Shown in pieces: positions 1 through 6,683 of a stretch of DNA of 8,536 nucleotides. Source of the DNA: Hyphomicrobiales bacterium. GTDB lineage: Bacteria > Pseudomonadota > Alphaproteobacteria > Rhizobiales > Aestuariivirgaceae. The notes below the pieces were generated by a model. It saw only the letters and a list, made by a program, of their open reading frames with translations, had not been told where the DNA came from and made no database searches. How positions within the stretch are numbered: position 1 is the first letter of the stretch; the number at the start of each line of letters is the position of its first letter. The position numbers were made by a program, and so were the translations under genes. Location of the stretch: the NCBI GenBank assembly GCA_013002595.1, contig JABDJG010000427.1:1-8536 (forward strand). The letters run 5' to 3'.

Positions 1-9
1 TGTGATCCC

Positions 10-336
10 ATGCAGATACGCGATGAACTACAGTCCCAGCTTCAATGCCAGGAAAGCATGTTCCGGGCCCAGCTGATGCGCGAAGACATCGCCCGGCTCG
101 ACAAACTGGTGACGCTGGCCGACGACAGCCAGGACCTGGCCGCCTTCAAGAAAGCCGGTACCTATATCGGCTGGACCCAGAACGACATGATGACCCACCT
201 GCTGGCCAGCTCTCTAGATAGCCTTCTGGACGCCATTTATGCATGGCGAGCAGGCACCGGCGATGAAGCGGCCATAAACACGGCCTGGACGGACTTTTGC
301 ACCGAGCGAAACGAAAAGCTCATCAAGTGCCTGTAA
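10..336 (+). CDS. small hypothetical protein, possibly 5'-truncated
   Basis: An open frame of 108 codons from the first in-frame ATG. The three codons before it are also open to the window edge, so the true start may lie outside the window and no ribosome binding site can be judged. The product is hydrophilic and looks mostly helical, with cysteines at about residues 13, 96 and 107, and contains the segment GTYIGWTQNDMM. It has no signal peptide or membrane segment, and no CPxP motif, so it is not TusA. It is the only plus-strand gene here and converges on the end of the sHdr operon, separated from the regulator stop by 42 bp. I do not recognise the family. Its codon use resembles that of the neighbouring genes, which supports real coding. 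Any role in sulfur metabolism would be a guess from position. Confidence 0.6.
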   Translation: MQIRDELQSQLQCQESMFRAQLMREDIARLDKLVTLADDSQDLAAFKKAGTYIGWTQNDMMTHLLASSLDSLLDAIYAWRAGTGDEAAINTAWTDFCTERNEKLIKCL

Positions 337-350
337 TGTCCCTTCCGTCA

Positions 351-368
351 TTCTGGCAATCACCAGAA
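351..368. terminator. weak inverted repeat between convergent genes
   Basis: TTCTGG (351-356) and CCAGAA (363-368) form a perfect 6-bp stem with a 6-base loop. It lies in the 42-bp gap between two convergent stop codons, where a bidirectional terminator would be expected. The stem is short and neither strand shows a clear T-run, so this is only a candidate. Confidence 0.25.
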
Positions 369-378
369 CCGTCGACCA

Positions 379-708
379 CTACCGACAGGCCGGACTAGCC
401 CCGGGCTTTTTGCAGTAAAGGTCATAAAGCGTACCCATCACCGATGCGGCTTCGTCACTCGACAGCGAATAGAAAATAGACTGTGCGGCACGGCGCGTCT
501 CGACCAGACGATGCCGGCGCAACACCGCCAGATGCTGTGACAGGGCCGACTGGTTCAAATCAACAAGCCGCTCCAGTTCTCCAACTGACTTTTCACCCTC
601 TGCCAGATGGCACAGGATCAACAGGCGCCACTCGTTGGCCATCGTCTTGAGCAACGCGCTCGCCTTGGAAGCGTTTTCCTGCAGTTCAGAGACGTCCATC
701 TTCGGCAT
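379..708 (-). CDS. shdrR: ArsR-family persulfide/redox-responsive repressor (sHdrR-like)
   Basis: A 109-residue winged-helix protein of the ArsR family. The helix-turn-helix includes NQSALSQHLAVLRRHRLV (about residues 52-69), followed by the wing (RRAAQSIFYSL). Cysteines at residues 33 (RLLILCHL) and 99 (DLYCKK) are 66 apart, the spacing of the sensor dithiol in the SqrR/BigR/sHdrR group, where reaction with persulfide or an oxidant links the two and releases DNA. A third cysteine (108) sits near the C-terminus. The frame opens upstream to 771, but that would overlap lbpA. The ATG at 708 has an AGGG-type ribosome binding site and starts 19 bp after the lbpA stop, so I chose it; the ATG at 699 is an alternative. 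Being last in the operon implies that it is co-transcribed with its likely targets and so autoregulated. The probable operator is the palindrome at 7895-7908. The family call is strong; the sHdrR assignment rests on context and cysteine spacing. Confidence 0.9.
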   Translation of the reverse strand: MPKMDVSELQENASKASALLKTMANEWRLLILCHLAEGEKSVGELERLVDLNQSALSQHLAVLRRHRLVETRRAAQSIFYSLSSDEAASVMGTLYDLYCKKPGASPACR

Positions 709-727
709 TATGCGCTGCCCTGCCGGT

Positions 728-1168
728 TCATTCGCAACCTGCAAATCCATCGGCATCCATCTTGGCCTCATATTTTGCGGTCACGTCAGCGCCAGGCGTC
801 AAACCCGGTTTGATTGCATCCCAGTCGTCTGGCTTGATGATGACCATCCAGCCGGCGCCATAAGGATCTTCATTGGCAACCGACGGGTTATCGACCAGCG
901 CATCGTTCACCTCAATAACCTCGCCACCCGCTGCCGATTTGGCCGGTCCAACCCACTTGCCCGATTCAACCGTTGCACAGGACCTGCCCTCGCGCACCGA
1001 TCGGCCGACCTTCTTGGGTGTAAACGCAACCAGCTGCCCCGCCATGGCGGTGGCTACAGTCGTCATGCCGAGGCGGACATTGCCATCGCCAACTTCCTGG
1101 AACCAGATGTGATTCTCGACATCATAGAGCAATTCATCTGGCATATGACATCCACGGACACTGGGCAT
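728..1168 (-). CDS. lbpA: lipoate-binding protein LbpA (GcvH-like) of the sHdr system
   Basis: A 146-residue lipoyl-domain protein related to glycine cleavage H protein. The domain begins around residue 16 (DVENHIWFQEV) and runs through RLGMTTVATAMAGQLVAF. The lipoylation site is Lys71 in ATVESGKWVGP. The Gly-Lys-Trp context and the following PAKSAAGGEVIEVNDAL match sulfur-oxidation LbpA better than housekeeping GcvH. A C-terminal tail follows the domain (YEAKMDADGFAGCE). In sHdr organisms LbpA carries sulfur intermediates on its lipoyl arm for oxidation by the complex; it does not act in glycine cleavage, and no gcvT or gcvP is nearby. The ATG at 1168 has a good ribosome binding site (AGAGGA) 20 bp after the preceding gene, and the regulator gene starts 19 bp after its stop. 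Its lipoylation enzymes are not in the window. Confidence 0.93.
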   Translation of the reverse strand: MPSVRGCHMPDELLYDVENHIWFQEVGDGNVRLGMTTVATAMAGQLVAFTPKKVGRSVREGRSCATVESGKWVGPAKSAAGGEVIEVNDALVDNPSVANEDPYGAGWMVIIKPDDWDAIKPGLTPGADVTAKYEAKMDADGFAGCE

Positions 1169-1188
1169 CTTTGTAATTCCTCTTTAGT

Positions 1189-1608
1189 TCAAGTCTGGGC
1201 GGCGAGCCGCAACGGTTTTGACGCACAACAGAATTCGCCAAGTTGATCAACCTGCATCTTACCACTGACGAACAGATAAAGATGCATCGCAACAAGCCGC
1301 ATCATCTCAAGGCGCTTGGCCACCTCGGGGTGTGCGGCATCGCTGCAAACCAGATTGTAATGATAGGCCAGTTCACGGCAAGTCTCACGGCAGGCATTGA
1401 AGCTGGGTTCTCCCTTGGCGCCCTGCCGATGCAGGGCCAGCAGCCGAAAACCTTCACGTTCCTCATCAGTCGGCTCAAGTTCGCGCGCCCGCGCCCAGTG
1501 TTCGAGCACCCCTTCGCCCAGCTCGAGCAGGCGGGCCGCCTGTTCACCGGCCGGCAAGTCTGCCCGCGGCGTATCCAGTTCAGCGCCAATATCGGCAATG
1601 CTGGTCAT
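1189..1608 (-). CDS. hypothetical cysteine-containing protein of the sHdr operon
   Basis: A 139-residue soluble protein of unknown function. It looks largely alpha-helical, with charged helices in the first 60 residues (RARELEPTDEEREGFRLL). Five cysteines fall in the second half at residues 73, 77, 88, 127 and 128 (NACRETC, LVCSD, FCCASKP). The CxxxC pair and the adjacent CC are suggestive of a metal, cluster or thiol role, but no named motif is recognisable. It has no signal peptide. Its ATG overlaps the shdrB2 stop in an ATGA arrangement, so translation is probably coupled to shdrB2, and lbpA follows after 20 bp. Tight placement between a complex subunit and the sulfur carrier suggests a part in the same pathway; this is inference. 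Confidence 0.8.
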   Translation of the reverse strand: MTSIADIGAELDTPRADLPAGEQAARLLELGEGVLEHWARARELEPTDEEREGFRLLALHRQGAKGEPSFNACRETCRELAYHYNLVCSDAAHPEVAKRLEMMRLVAMHLYLFVSGKMQVDQLGEFCCASKPLRLAAQT

Positions 1609-2537
1609 GCGATGCCTTTTTCCTTCAACAGCGACATGGAATCGGAAACGTTCTCATGCACCCCGACCTGCTTCGGCTTGACGCCAAGCGCCATGCCCAG
1701 CAACTGGGTGAAATAGAGGATCTTCACGTTGCTTTCATAGCCGTATTTCTTTTCCGCCCGCACCTGGTGCATCTCCAGCCCGGAATGGCAGGTCGGGCAT
1801 TCGGTGGCGATCACTTCAGCCCCCGAGGCCTCAGCCGCCCGCAGGATATTCAGCACCAGCAAGGTCGAGGTATCGGAGTCCGACAACGTATGCGCTCCGC
1901 CACAACATGCTGTTTTCAAGGGAAAATCCACGTTTTCCGCACCGGCAGCCTCGAGCAGGTCATCCATGAAATGCGGTTGCGAAGTCGACTCGCTGCCAGG
2001 CCCCTGATCCTTTTCAGGGAAGATGTGCCGAGGCCGGGTGTACATGCAGCCGTAGTAGTTGGCGATCTTCAGACCATTCAGCGAGTTCTTGACCCGCTCA
2101 CGCAAGCCATCTTCGCCGATGGCCCCCTTGATCCAGTCAAGCGCATGAATGGTTTCAACCTGCCCGGCCTCGTAGGTCTTGTGGCCGGCCTTCTTTGAAA
2201 TCCGGTCAACGACCTGTTTAGACTCTTCGTCCTTTTCCAGATCGTACTCGGCCTTCTTCAAGTTGTGATAGCAGCCGTTACACGGCGCCATGACCACATC
2301 ATGGCCCATCTCGTTGGCGGCAATCGACATGACCCGCGATGACAGATAGGTCTGGATCTTGGGATCAATGTTTTTAACTTCCATTGCACCGCAGCAGTTC
2401 CAGTTCTTGACCTCATCCAGCTCCAGCCCGAGCGCCTTGCCGACCTCTTTCGTCGATCTGTTGTAGGCATGCCCGGTGCCTTCCAGCGCACAGCCGGGAT
2501 AATAGGCGACCTTTTGATAGACCGTAGTCTTTGCCAT
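1605..2537 (-). CDS. shdrB2: sHdrB2, CCG-domain heterodisulfide reductase-like subunit B
   Basis: A 310-residue HdrB-type protein with two complete cysteine-rich CCG domains. The first uses Cys16 (YPGCALEGT), Cys48-Cys49 (NCCGAME) and Cys86/Cys89 (PCNGC). The second uses Cys164 (YYGCMYTRP), Cys211-Cys212 (ACCGGAHT) and Cys247/Cys250 (ECPTC). In methanogen HdrB such domains hold noncubane [4Fe-4S] clusters that cleave disulfides; in the sHdr complex the counterpart is thought to act in sulfur oxidation. The upstream frame is open to 2885, but that part is arginine- and serine-rich and overlaps shdrC2. The ATG at 2537 has AGGAG (2545-2549) seven bases ahead, partly overlapping the shdrC2 stop TAG, and starts the typical MAKTTVYQKVAYYPGC N-terminus. 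Both domains look intact, unlike those of the paralogue HdrB1. Confidence 0.93.
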   Translation of the reverse strand: MAKTTVYQKVAYYPGCALEGTGHAYNRSTKEVGKALGLELDEVKNWNCCGAMEVKNIDPKIQTYLSSRVMSIAANEMGHDVVMAPCNGCYHNLKKAEYDLEKDEESKQVVDRISKKAGHKTYEAGQVETIHALDWIKGAIGEDGLRERVKNSLNGLKIANYYGCMYTRPRHIFPEKDQGPGSESTSQPHFMDDLLEAAGAENVDFPLKTACCGGAHTLSDSDTSTLLVLNILRAAEASGAEVIATECPTCHSGLEMHQVRAEKKYGYESNVKILYFTQLLGMALGVKPKQVGVHENVSDSMSLLKEKGIA

Positions 2538-2547
2538 TGTTGTGCTC

Positions 2548-3336
2548 CTATTCCGCTGCTTCCGGCAAGCGCGGTTTGACTTCCTGCTTGGCCATTTCCA
2601 CCAGTTCATCGAGCCCCAGGGCCTGACGTTGCTCTGCGTGCTTTTCAGCCGCATATTCCTTGATCGCATCTCGTGCCCCGCCCCAGTTCGATGTGCGTGG
2701 GCGCACGAAATTAGCCAATCCCAGCGTGAACAGCATCTTGACCGGCAGCTTGAGGACCATGCGCTTGACCATCTCAACCAGCCAGTCCTGCATAAGCGGC
2801 TGGCCGGTGCGCTTGAAGAACGAACGTATGATCCGGCCTTCCTCGATCTTGCCGGTCTCGATGACCTGTTCGGAAAACACTTCATCGAACACCATCGAGG
2901 GTGATTTCGGCGTGTGGCCCTTGAGCTCCAGCCAATGCGAGGTTGCCTTCATCACCCCTTCGGGAAATACATCGCGCGGGCATGCATAGGTGCACTTGTT
3001 GCAGGACACACACTGCCAGATAATGTCCTTGTCACGCAGCAGTTCTGATTCCATGCCCATGCGGATGAGGTAGATCCAGTAACGCGGATTGAAGTCGGCA
3101 TTCACTGCATTGACCGTGCATGAGTTGGTGCACGACCCGCACTGCCAACACCGGTGGATGTGCTCACCGCCCGGCAGTGCCGCTATCTCGTCTTCGATCG
3201 CCTCGTTGTAGTCAGTCACAACCCGCGATTCGATGAACGTGCTCCAGTGACCGGACACATCAATGCCGTCAATGACGAGGTTTTCCTTCGTCTTAATGTT
3301 CTCCGGCCGGATCAGGTGTTCTTCATGAATGGGCAT
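2548..3336 (-). CDS. shdrC2: sHdrC2, iron-sulfur heterodisulfide reductase-like subunit C
   Basis: A 262-residue ferredoxin-type protein. Two [4Fe-4S] motifs are visible: Cys63, 66, 69 and 73 (RCWQCGSCTNSC) and Cys109, 112, 115 and 119-Pro (QCVSCNKCTYACP). This is the CxxCxxCxxxC pattern of HdrC electron-transfer subunits. An N-terminal stretch of about 60 residues precedes the clusters, and a helical, basic and acidic C-terminal region of about 140 residues follows them. It has no membrane segment, so it is expected in the cytoplasm, moving electrons between HdrB- and HdrA-type partners. The ATG at 3336 lies 15 bp after the shdrH stop with a modest ribosome binding site (GGAAAA). It pairs with HdrB2 directly downstream, as HdrC and HdrB genes usually do. 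Confidence 0.92.
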   Translation of the reverse strand: MPIHEEHLIRPENIKTKENLVIDGIDVSGHWSTFIESRVVTDYNEAIEDEIAALPGGEHIHRCWQCGSCTNSCTVNAVNADFNPRYWIYLIRMGMESELLRDKDIIWQCVSCNKCTYACPRDVFPEGVMKATSHWLELKGHTPKSPSMVFDEVFSEQVIETGKIEEGRIIRSFFKRTGQPLMQDWLVEMVKRMVLKLPVKMLFTLGLANFVRPRTSNWGGARDAIKEYAAEKHAEQRQALGLDELVEMAKQEVKPRLPEAAE

Positions 3337-3351
3337 TTGAGGGTTTTCCGT

Positions 3352-4215
3352 TCAATCGAGCAATTTGACATCGTCAAGGACAAAGGCCTCGCCGTCGATG
3401 GATTTGAGCCTCGTGCGCGTCGAGCCCGGCTTGACCCCGTCAAGGCCGAGGATGCGCCTTGTGTGCTCCATCGGATCCTGTTCCGAGGTGAAATCAGCTT
3501 TGAGATAACTGCCGCCCTGGGCGCTGATGTATTCTGCATAGATCTGGCCGCACAACAGATCGCAATATTCCAGCACACCCTGGAAGACACCGTTGTTGGT
3601 CAAGAACTGTGTCAGCTCTTCGCGCAACACGACGTAGGTTTCATATCCATCAGGCACCGGAATCGTCATGTGATCGACGCTCTCGCCATACCAGATTTCC
3701 CGCACGACGCCGGTATTGGCCTTGGCGTCCCAAATCCAGCGACCCATCAGCGGATAGCGCTCAGGGTCGGTATTGTGCAGCACCTCTGCCGCCATATCGC
3801 GCACCCAACGGTGCCTCTTGTCCTGCGGGAATTTCTCGCAAAAGGCCGTCCAGCGCGCATCCGTCGTCGTTGTGTCTCGCGCTCCATCGAGCAACTCGGT
3901 CAGGGCCTGTTTGATCAGCGCGAACCCGGTTGGATCAAGATAGGCTGCAATGCGCCGCCGCACCGTTGCCATGAACGTGCACAACCCCATCAAGGCATCC
4001 AGATCGAGATCTTTGACCTTCCCGTCTGCGAGTGCATCCTTGAACATCTGGCTCTTCAGCTGCAAAACGGCGGCGTATCTTTCAACACCGCCCAGCGCCT
4101 CACTGCCGGCCACCAGTTTCTGCAAGGCCTGCGTGAGCACCGGGCCAGACAGATCCAACCGCACCCGTTCAGGCACGTCTTTGTCTCCGGACAATCTTTG
4201 CAGCAAGCTGGCCAA
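3352..4215 (-). CDS. shdrH: sHdrH, conserved sHdr-cluster protein of unknown function
   Basis: A 287-residue soluble protein occupying the position, between shdrA and shdrC2, of the gene named shdrH in sHdr loci. No cofactor motif is recognisable. It begins with amphipathic helices and contains cysteines in LCTFMATV, FCEKFPQ and the pair EYCDLLCGQIYAEY. It has no signal peptide or membrane segment. The start codon is TTG at 4215: a strong AGGAAGG (4222-4228) lies six bases ahead and overlaps the shdrA stop, and the next in-frame ATG is over 50 codons downstream. Its constant co-location with the core subunits in such loci suggests a structural or assembly role in the complex, but the biochemical activity is unknown to me. 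Confidence 0.85.
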   Translation of the reverse strand: MASLLQRLSGDKDVPERVRLDLSGPVLTQALQKLVAGSEALGGVERYAAVLQLKSQMFKDALADGKVKDLDLDALMGLCTFMATVRRRIAAYLDPTGFALIKQALTELLDGARDTTTTDARWTAFCEKFPQDKRHRWVRDMAAEVLHNTDPERYPLMGRWIWDAKANTGVVREIWYGESVDHMTIPVPDGYETYVVLREELTQFLTNNGVFQGVLEYCDLLCGQIYAEYISAQGGSYLKADFTSEQDPMEHTRRILGLDGVKPGSTRTRLKSIDGEAFVLDDVKLLD

Positions 4216-4221
4216 GGTTTG

Positions 4222-4228
4222 CCTTCCT
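4222..4228 (-). promoter_or_regulatory. ribosome binding site of shdrH (TTG start)
   Basis: AGGAAGG on the minus strand, six bases before the TTG at 4215 and overlapping the TAG stop of shdrA. It decides the unusual TTG start and suggests coupled translation. Confidence 0.7.
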
Positions 4229-5279
4229 ATTCGGCAGCGATCTTGCCGGCGCCCTGCGCCAGGGCATAGGCAGACATGGCTGCCGCGTGCCCCTGCGCAA
4301 TCGAGTCATCGATCGTCTCAGGCCCCGTAGCCGAGCCGGCAACAAATACACCCGGCCGCGAGGTCGCCCCGAGATCGCCGTAACTGCTCTTCTTGCCGAT
4401 GAAGCCATGCGGCTCCAGTTCGACATCGAAAATCGTCGACAGCAGCATGTTGTCGACATTGGGATCCATGCCGATGGCATGCACCACCATGTCGAACGGA
4501 ATGGTAATCGGCCGCTTGACCAGCGTGTCCTCGCCTTTGACGATGAGTTTCTCTCCGTCCGAAGTCACCTCGGCGATACGCGCCTTGATGTACTTGACCT
4601 TGAACTCCTCCTGGCTGCGCCAGTAGTAGCTGGTCTCGTAAAGACCGAAGGTGCGGATATCCATGTAGTAGATGTAGACATGGCAATCGGGAAGCTCCTC
4701 GCGGATCTCCATTGCCATGTTGGCCGACACCGTGCAGCAGATCTTCGAGCACCATTCACGCCCGATTTGCCGGTCGCGCGAGCCGACACACAGCAGAATG
4801 GCGACACGCTTTGGCTTGCGGCCGTCCGACGGGCAGCGCACGCCCTGGCCCGATGAGATCATCTGCTCGACTTGCGTCGTTGTTACGACATCTTCAAAGG
4901 TGCCAAAGCCCCATTCCGGCTTGTTGACCGAGTCAAAATGGGTAAAGCCCGAACACAGCACCGCCGAGGCTGCCTTGACGGTCTTGCCATCGGACAGTTT
5001 GGCCGAGAAATTGCCCGCCTGACCGCCAAACTCAGAGACCGTGGTACCGGTCCTGACCGTCACCAGTTTGCTCTTTTCAACGCGCTCGACCATACCGCCA
5101 ATGGCATCCTTGGCCCACTCGCCAGACGGCACAAGCTTGGCATAGCCCGACAGGATCGGTGCACCGCCCAGGCGGTCCTCCTTTTCAACGAGAATGCTCT
5201 TTTGTCCGACCGTTGCAAGCGAGTGCGCCGCAGCAAGACCGGCGGGACCACCGCCGACAATCAAAACAGGTTGCGACAT
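4227..5279 (-). CDS. shdrA: sHdrA, FAD and [4Fe-4S] heterodisulfide reductase-like subunit A
   Basis: A 350-residue flavoprotein with an N-terminal dinucleotide-binding fold (VLIVGGGPAGLAAAHSL, residues 6-21). The HdrA cluster motif comprises Cys164 (LLCVGSRD) and Cys177, 181 and 182 (WCSKICC). A C-terminal FAD-binding segment ends the protein (GVFVAGSATGPETIDDSIAQGHAAA). The length of about 350 residues fits the short sHdrA form; methanogen HdrA is much longer because of additional ferredoxin and thioredoxin-reductase-like parts. It should be the flavin electron hub of the complex. Two starts compete: TTG at 5294 and ATG at 5279. The ATG has GAAGG (5288-5292) eight bases ahead and lies 4 bp after the shdrB1 stop, so I prefer it. 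All expected motifs are present. Confidence 0.94.
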   Translation of the reverse strand: MSQPVLIVGGGPAGLAAAHSLATVGQKSILVEKEDRLGGAPILSGYAKLVPSGEWAKDAIGGMVERVEKSKLVTVRTGTTVSEFGGQAGNFSAKLSDGKTVKAASAVLCSGFTHFDSVNKPEWGFGTFEDVVTTTQVEQMISSGQGVRCPSDGRKPKRVAILLCVGSRDRQIGREWCSKICCTVSANMAMEIREELPDCHVYIYYMDIRTFGLYETSYYWRSQEEFKVKYIKARIAEVTSDGEKLIVKGEDTLVKRPITIPFDMVVHAIGMDPNVDNMLLSTIFDVELEPHGFIGKKSSYGDLGATSRPGVFVAGSATGPETIDDSIAQGHAAAMSAYALAQGAGKIAAE

Positions 5280-5283
5280 ATGA

Positions 5284-6279
5284 CTAGCCTTCAATCCTCT
5301 TGAAACCGGGACCCGACGTGATCATGCGGCGTGGGTCATAGAGATTTTCCTGTTGGCCGGCCTCGACAACCTTCAGATAGTCCTCGAACTCGGCCTTGGC
5401 CGCCTTCCAGTCGATGCCCATCTTTTCCATCAACGTTTCCGTCGATGATGCATGCCAGTGTGACTGGACGATCTTGTAGGGATGCGCGCCGCAGGCCAGC
5501 GCTGCAAACTGGCAGTCTGCCAGCACCGGCAGGTCAACGTCCTTGCCGTCGGCCTTGCCGATCCATTGGTTCTTGTCGAGTGTTGTAATGCAGCCGGTAT
5601 CATGACCGATCATCACATCGGACTGCGCCTCATCGATCGCCACACGGATCTTGCGGTCAATCGCAAACGACCGGGTAAACTCGCGCTCGGAGATAATGTG
5701 CCGGAAACCGAATCCGCAGCAATCGTACCAGGTCGAATAGTCGATCACCTGGGTGCCGAGCGCCTCCATGATGCCGGTTGAAACCGCCACCCGGTTACCA
5801 TCAAGGATGTCATCATCATAGATCGCATCCTGCGGCACCATCTTGTAGACATGACAGGCCGGATGAATGGTCGAGCGGATATGCGAGCAATCGATTGTCT
5901 GCCGGTTGGCAATTTCATTGCGCATCACGTGCACCCATTCAGAATAGTGCACGACTTCTTCCGGGATCAGCAGCTTGCCGTCGACCAGCCGGTCGAGCTT
6001 GCCGAGGATTTTCTTGACCCGCTCACGCAATTCGGCCGAGTGGAGCAGATATCCGCGTACCTCCTTGTAGTTGCCAAACGAGGTGCCGCAATGAACCAGC
6101 GGATAGTAATATCCTTCCGGCAGGCCTTCGGCCTTGGCCGACACGTAGGCCTGATGAAAATTACGCAGGAAGACGGCGGCAAGACTCTCCAGATTGCCGA
6201 TGCCCGAACCATGATAGTTCCACGCCGTGCACGAGGTCTGGTCGGTTTCATCAAGATACTTGATGTCCATCTCGTTCAT
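5284..6279 (-). CDS. shdrB1: sHdrB1, C-terminal part (downstream of frameshift)
   Basis: The larger part of an HdrB1-type subunit, about 331 residues if read from the ATG at 6279. Recognisable sHdrB1 segments include YLDETDQTSCTAWNYHGSGIGNLES, HCGTSFGN, HPACHVYK, the CCG signature DCCGFGFRH, and TGCITTLD. The last replaces the usual CxxC, so the final cluster motif is degenerate, in contrast to HdrB2. Its natural N-terminus lies in another frame (6279-6638). One missing base near 6282-6284 separates the two: adding a G would give SLLWLMNEMDIKYLDETD in one continuous reading of about 451 residues. The ATG at 6279 shares its A with the upstream TGA (TGATG), so reinitiation is conceivable, but I see no ribosome binding site for it. 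The stop lies 4 bp before shdrA. The call is firm; whether the product is functional is not. Confidence 0.85.
   Translation of the reverse strand: MNEMDIKYLDETDQTSCTAWNYHGSGIGNLESLAAVFLRNFHQAYVSAKAEGLPEGYYYPLVHCGTSFGNYKEVRGYLLHSAELRERVKKILGKLDRLVDGKLLIPEEVVHYSEWVHVMRNEIANRQTIDCSHIRSTIHPACHVYKMVPQDAIYDDDILDGNRVAVSTGIMEALGTQVIDYSTWYDCCGFGFRHIISEREFTRSFAIDRKIRVAIDEAQSDVMIGHDTGCITTLDKNQWIGKADGKDVDLPVLADCQFAALACGAHPYKIVQSHWHASSTETLMEKMGIDWKAAKAEFEDYLKVVEAGQQENLYDPRRMITSGPGFKRIEG
5288..5292 (-). promoter_or_regulatory. ribosome binding site of shdrA
   Basis: GAAGG on the minus strand, eight bases before the ATG at 5279 and inside the last codons of shdrB1. It favours the ATG over the upstream in-frame TTG at 5294. 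Confidence 0.6.
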
Positions 6280-6284
6280 CAGCA
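6279..6284 (-). other. shdrB1: frameshift site in shdrB1 (one base missing)
   Basis: On the minus strand CTG-TGC-TGA-TGA ends the upstream frame. One extra G (TGG-CTG-ATG) would join both halves. No slippery heptamer of the X-XXY-YYZ type precedes it, which argues against programmed shifting. Confidence 0.8.
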
Positions 6285-6638
6285 CAGGAGTGATGCCGGA
6301 TAGCCGGGAATGTTGCCGCACTGGCCGCAGGATTTGTGATGCCACAACTGCGTCGTCGGAATGCGCTTGGTCCAGCCGTACAGCGTCTTCACATCGACCG
6401 GTTTGTGCTCATCGGCAATCCGGTGAACGACGATCTCGCCGTCCTTTTCCAACTGCCACATGACATCGCGGACGTCCTCGACCCGGTCCTTGTTGGTCAG
6501 CATCGAGCGCTTGTCGATTTTCTGCTCAACCCAGGAGGTCGCCACCATCGCTTCTTCGCGCGACAGATTTGCATCACGCCATTCCGATCCGTGTCCGGTG
6601 AACCGCTCACCGTTGCCGCTATCTTTGCTCGAGGCCAC
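6279..6638 (-). CDS. shdrB1: sHdrB1, N-terminal part (ends at frameshift)
   Basis: The N-terminal 119 residues of the HdrB1-type subunit. The first 95 or so form a charged helical extension (LTNKDRVEDVRDVMWQLEKDGEIVVHRI). They are followed by the conserved HHKSCGQCGNIPGYPASLL, with Cys104 and Cys107 probably belonging to the first, degenerate cluster domain. The frame then ends at LLC-stop, exactly where the family sequence should continue with a tryptophan and LMNEMD, which is found in the other frame. The start is GTG at 6638, backed by a strong AAGGAG (6648-6653) nine bases ahead. The shdrC1 stop is 45 bp upstream. This fragment alone would lack the CCG domain. A sequencing or assembly error, a recent inactivating deletion, or a split but co-translated subunit would all fit. 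Confidence 0.85.
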   Translation of the reverse strand: MASSKDSGNGERFTGHGSEWRDANLSREEAMVATSWVEQKIDKRSMLTNKDRVEDVRDVMWQLEKDGEIVVHRIADEHKPVDVKTLYGWTKRIPTTQLWHHKSCGQCGNIPGYPASLLC

Positions 6639-6647
6639 TGTTCAAGT

Positions 6648-6653
6648 CTCCTT
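6648..6653 (-). promoter_or_regulatory. ribosome binding site of shdrB1 (GTG start)
   Basis: AAGGAG on the minus strand, nine bases before the GTG at 6638. It is what identifies this GTG as the start. Confidence 0.75.
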
Positions 6654-6683
6654 CTTCAATTTTCCCGTGATCGGACAATGGGA

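Noticed and set aside
709..771. Longer start for the ArsR regulator
   Set aside because: It would overlap the lbpA 3' end; the ATG at 708 has a ribosome binding site just after the lbpA stop.
728..1168. Housekeeping glycine cleavage H protein
   Set aside because: The lipoyl site context is SGKW, there are no gcv genes nearby, and it is embedded in an sHdr operon.
635..1246. Plus-strand open frame of 203 codons
   Set aside because: It is antisense to lbpA, which has an unmistakable lipoyl domain.
2538..2885. Upstream extension of the shdrB2 frame
   Set aside because: The extra 116 residues are Arg/Ser-rich out-of-frame reading of shdrC2; the ATG at 2537 has a good ribosome binding site.
3154..4269. 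Plus-strand open frame of 371 codons
   Set aside because: It is antisense to shdrH and the start of shdrC2, a product of codon bias in GC-rich genes, with no family features.
6279..6284. Programmed -1 frameshifting in shdrB1
   Set aside because: There is no slippery heptamer and no evident downstream pseudoknot; a deletion or sequence error is simpler.
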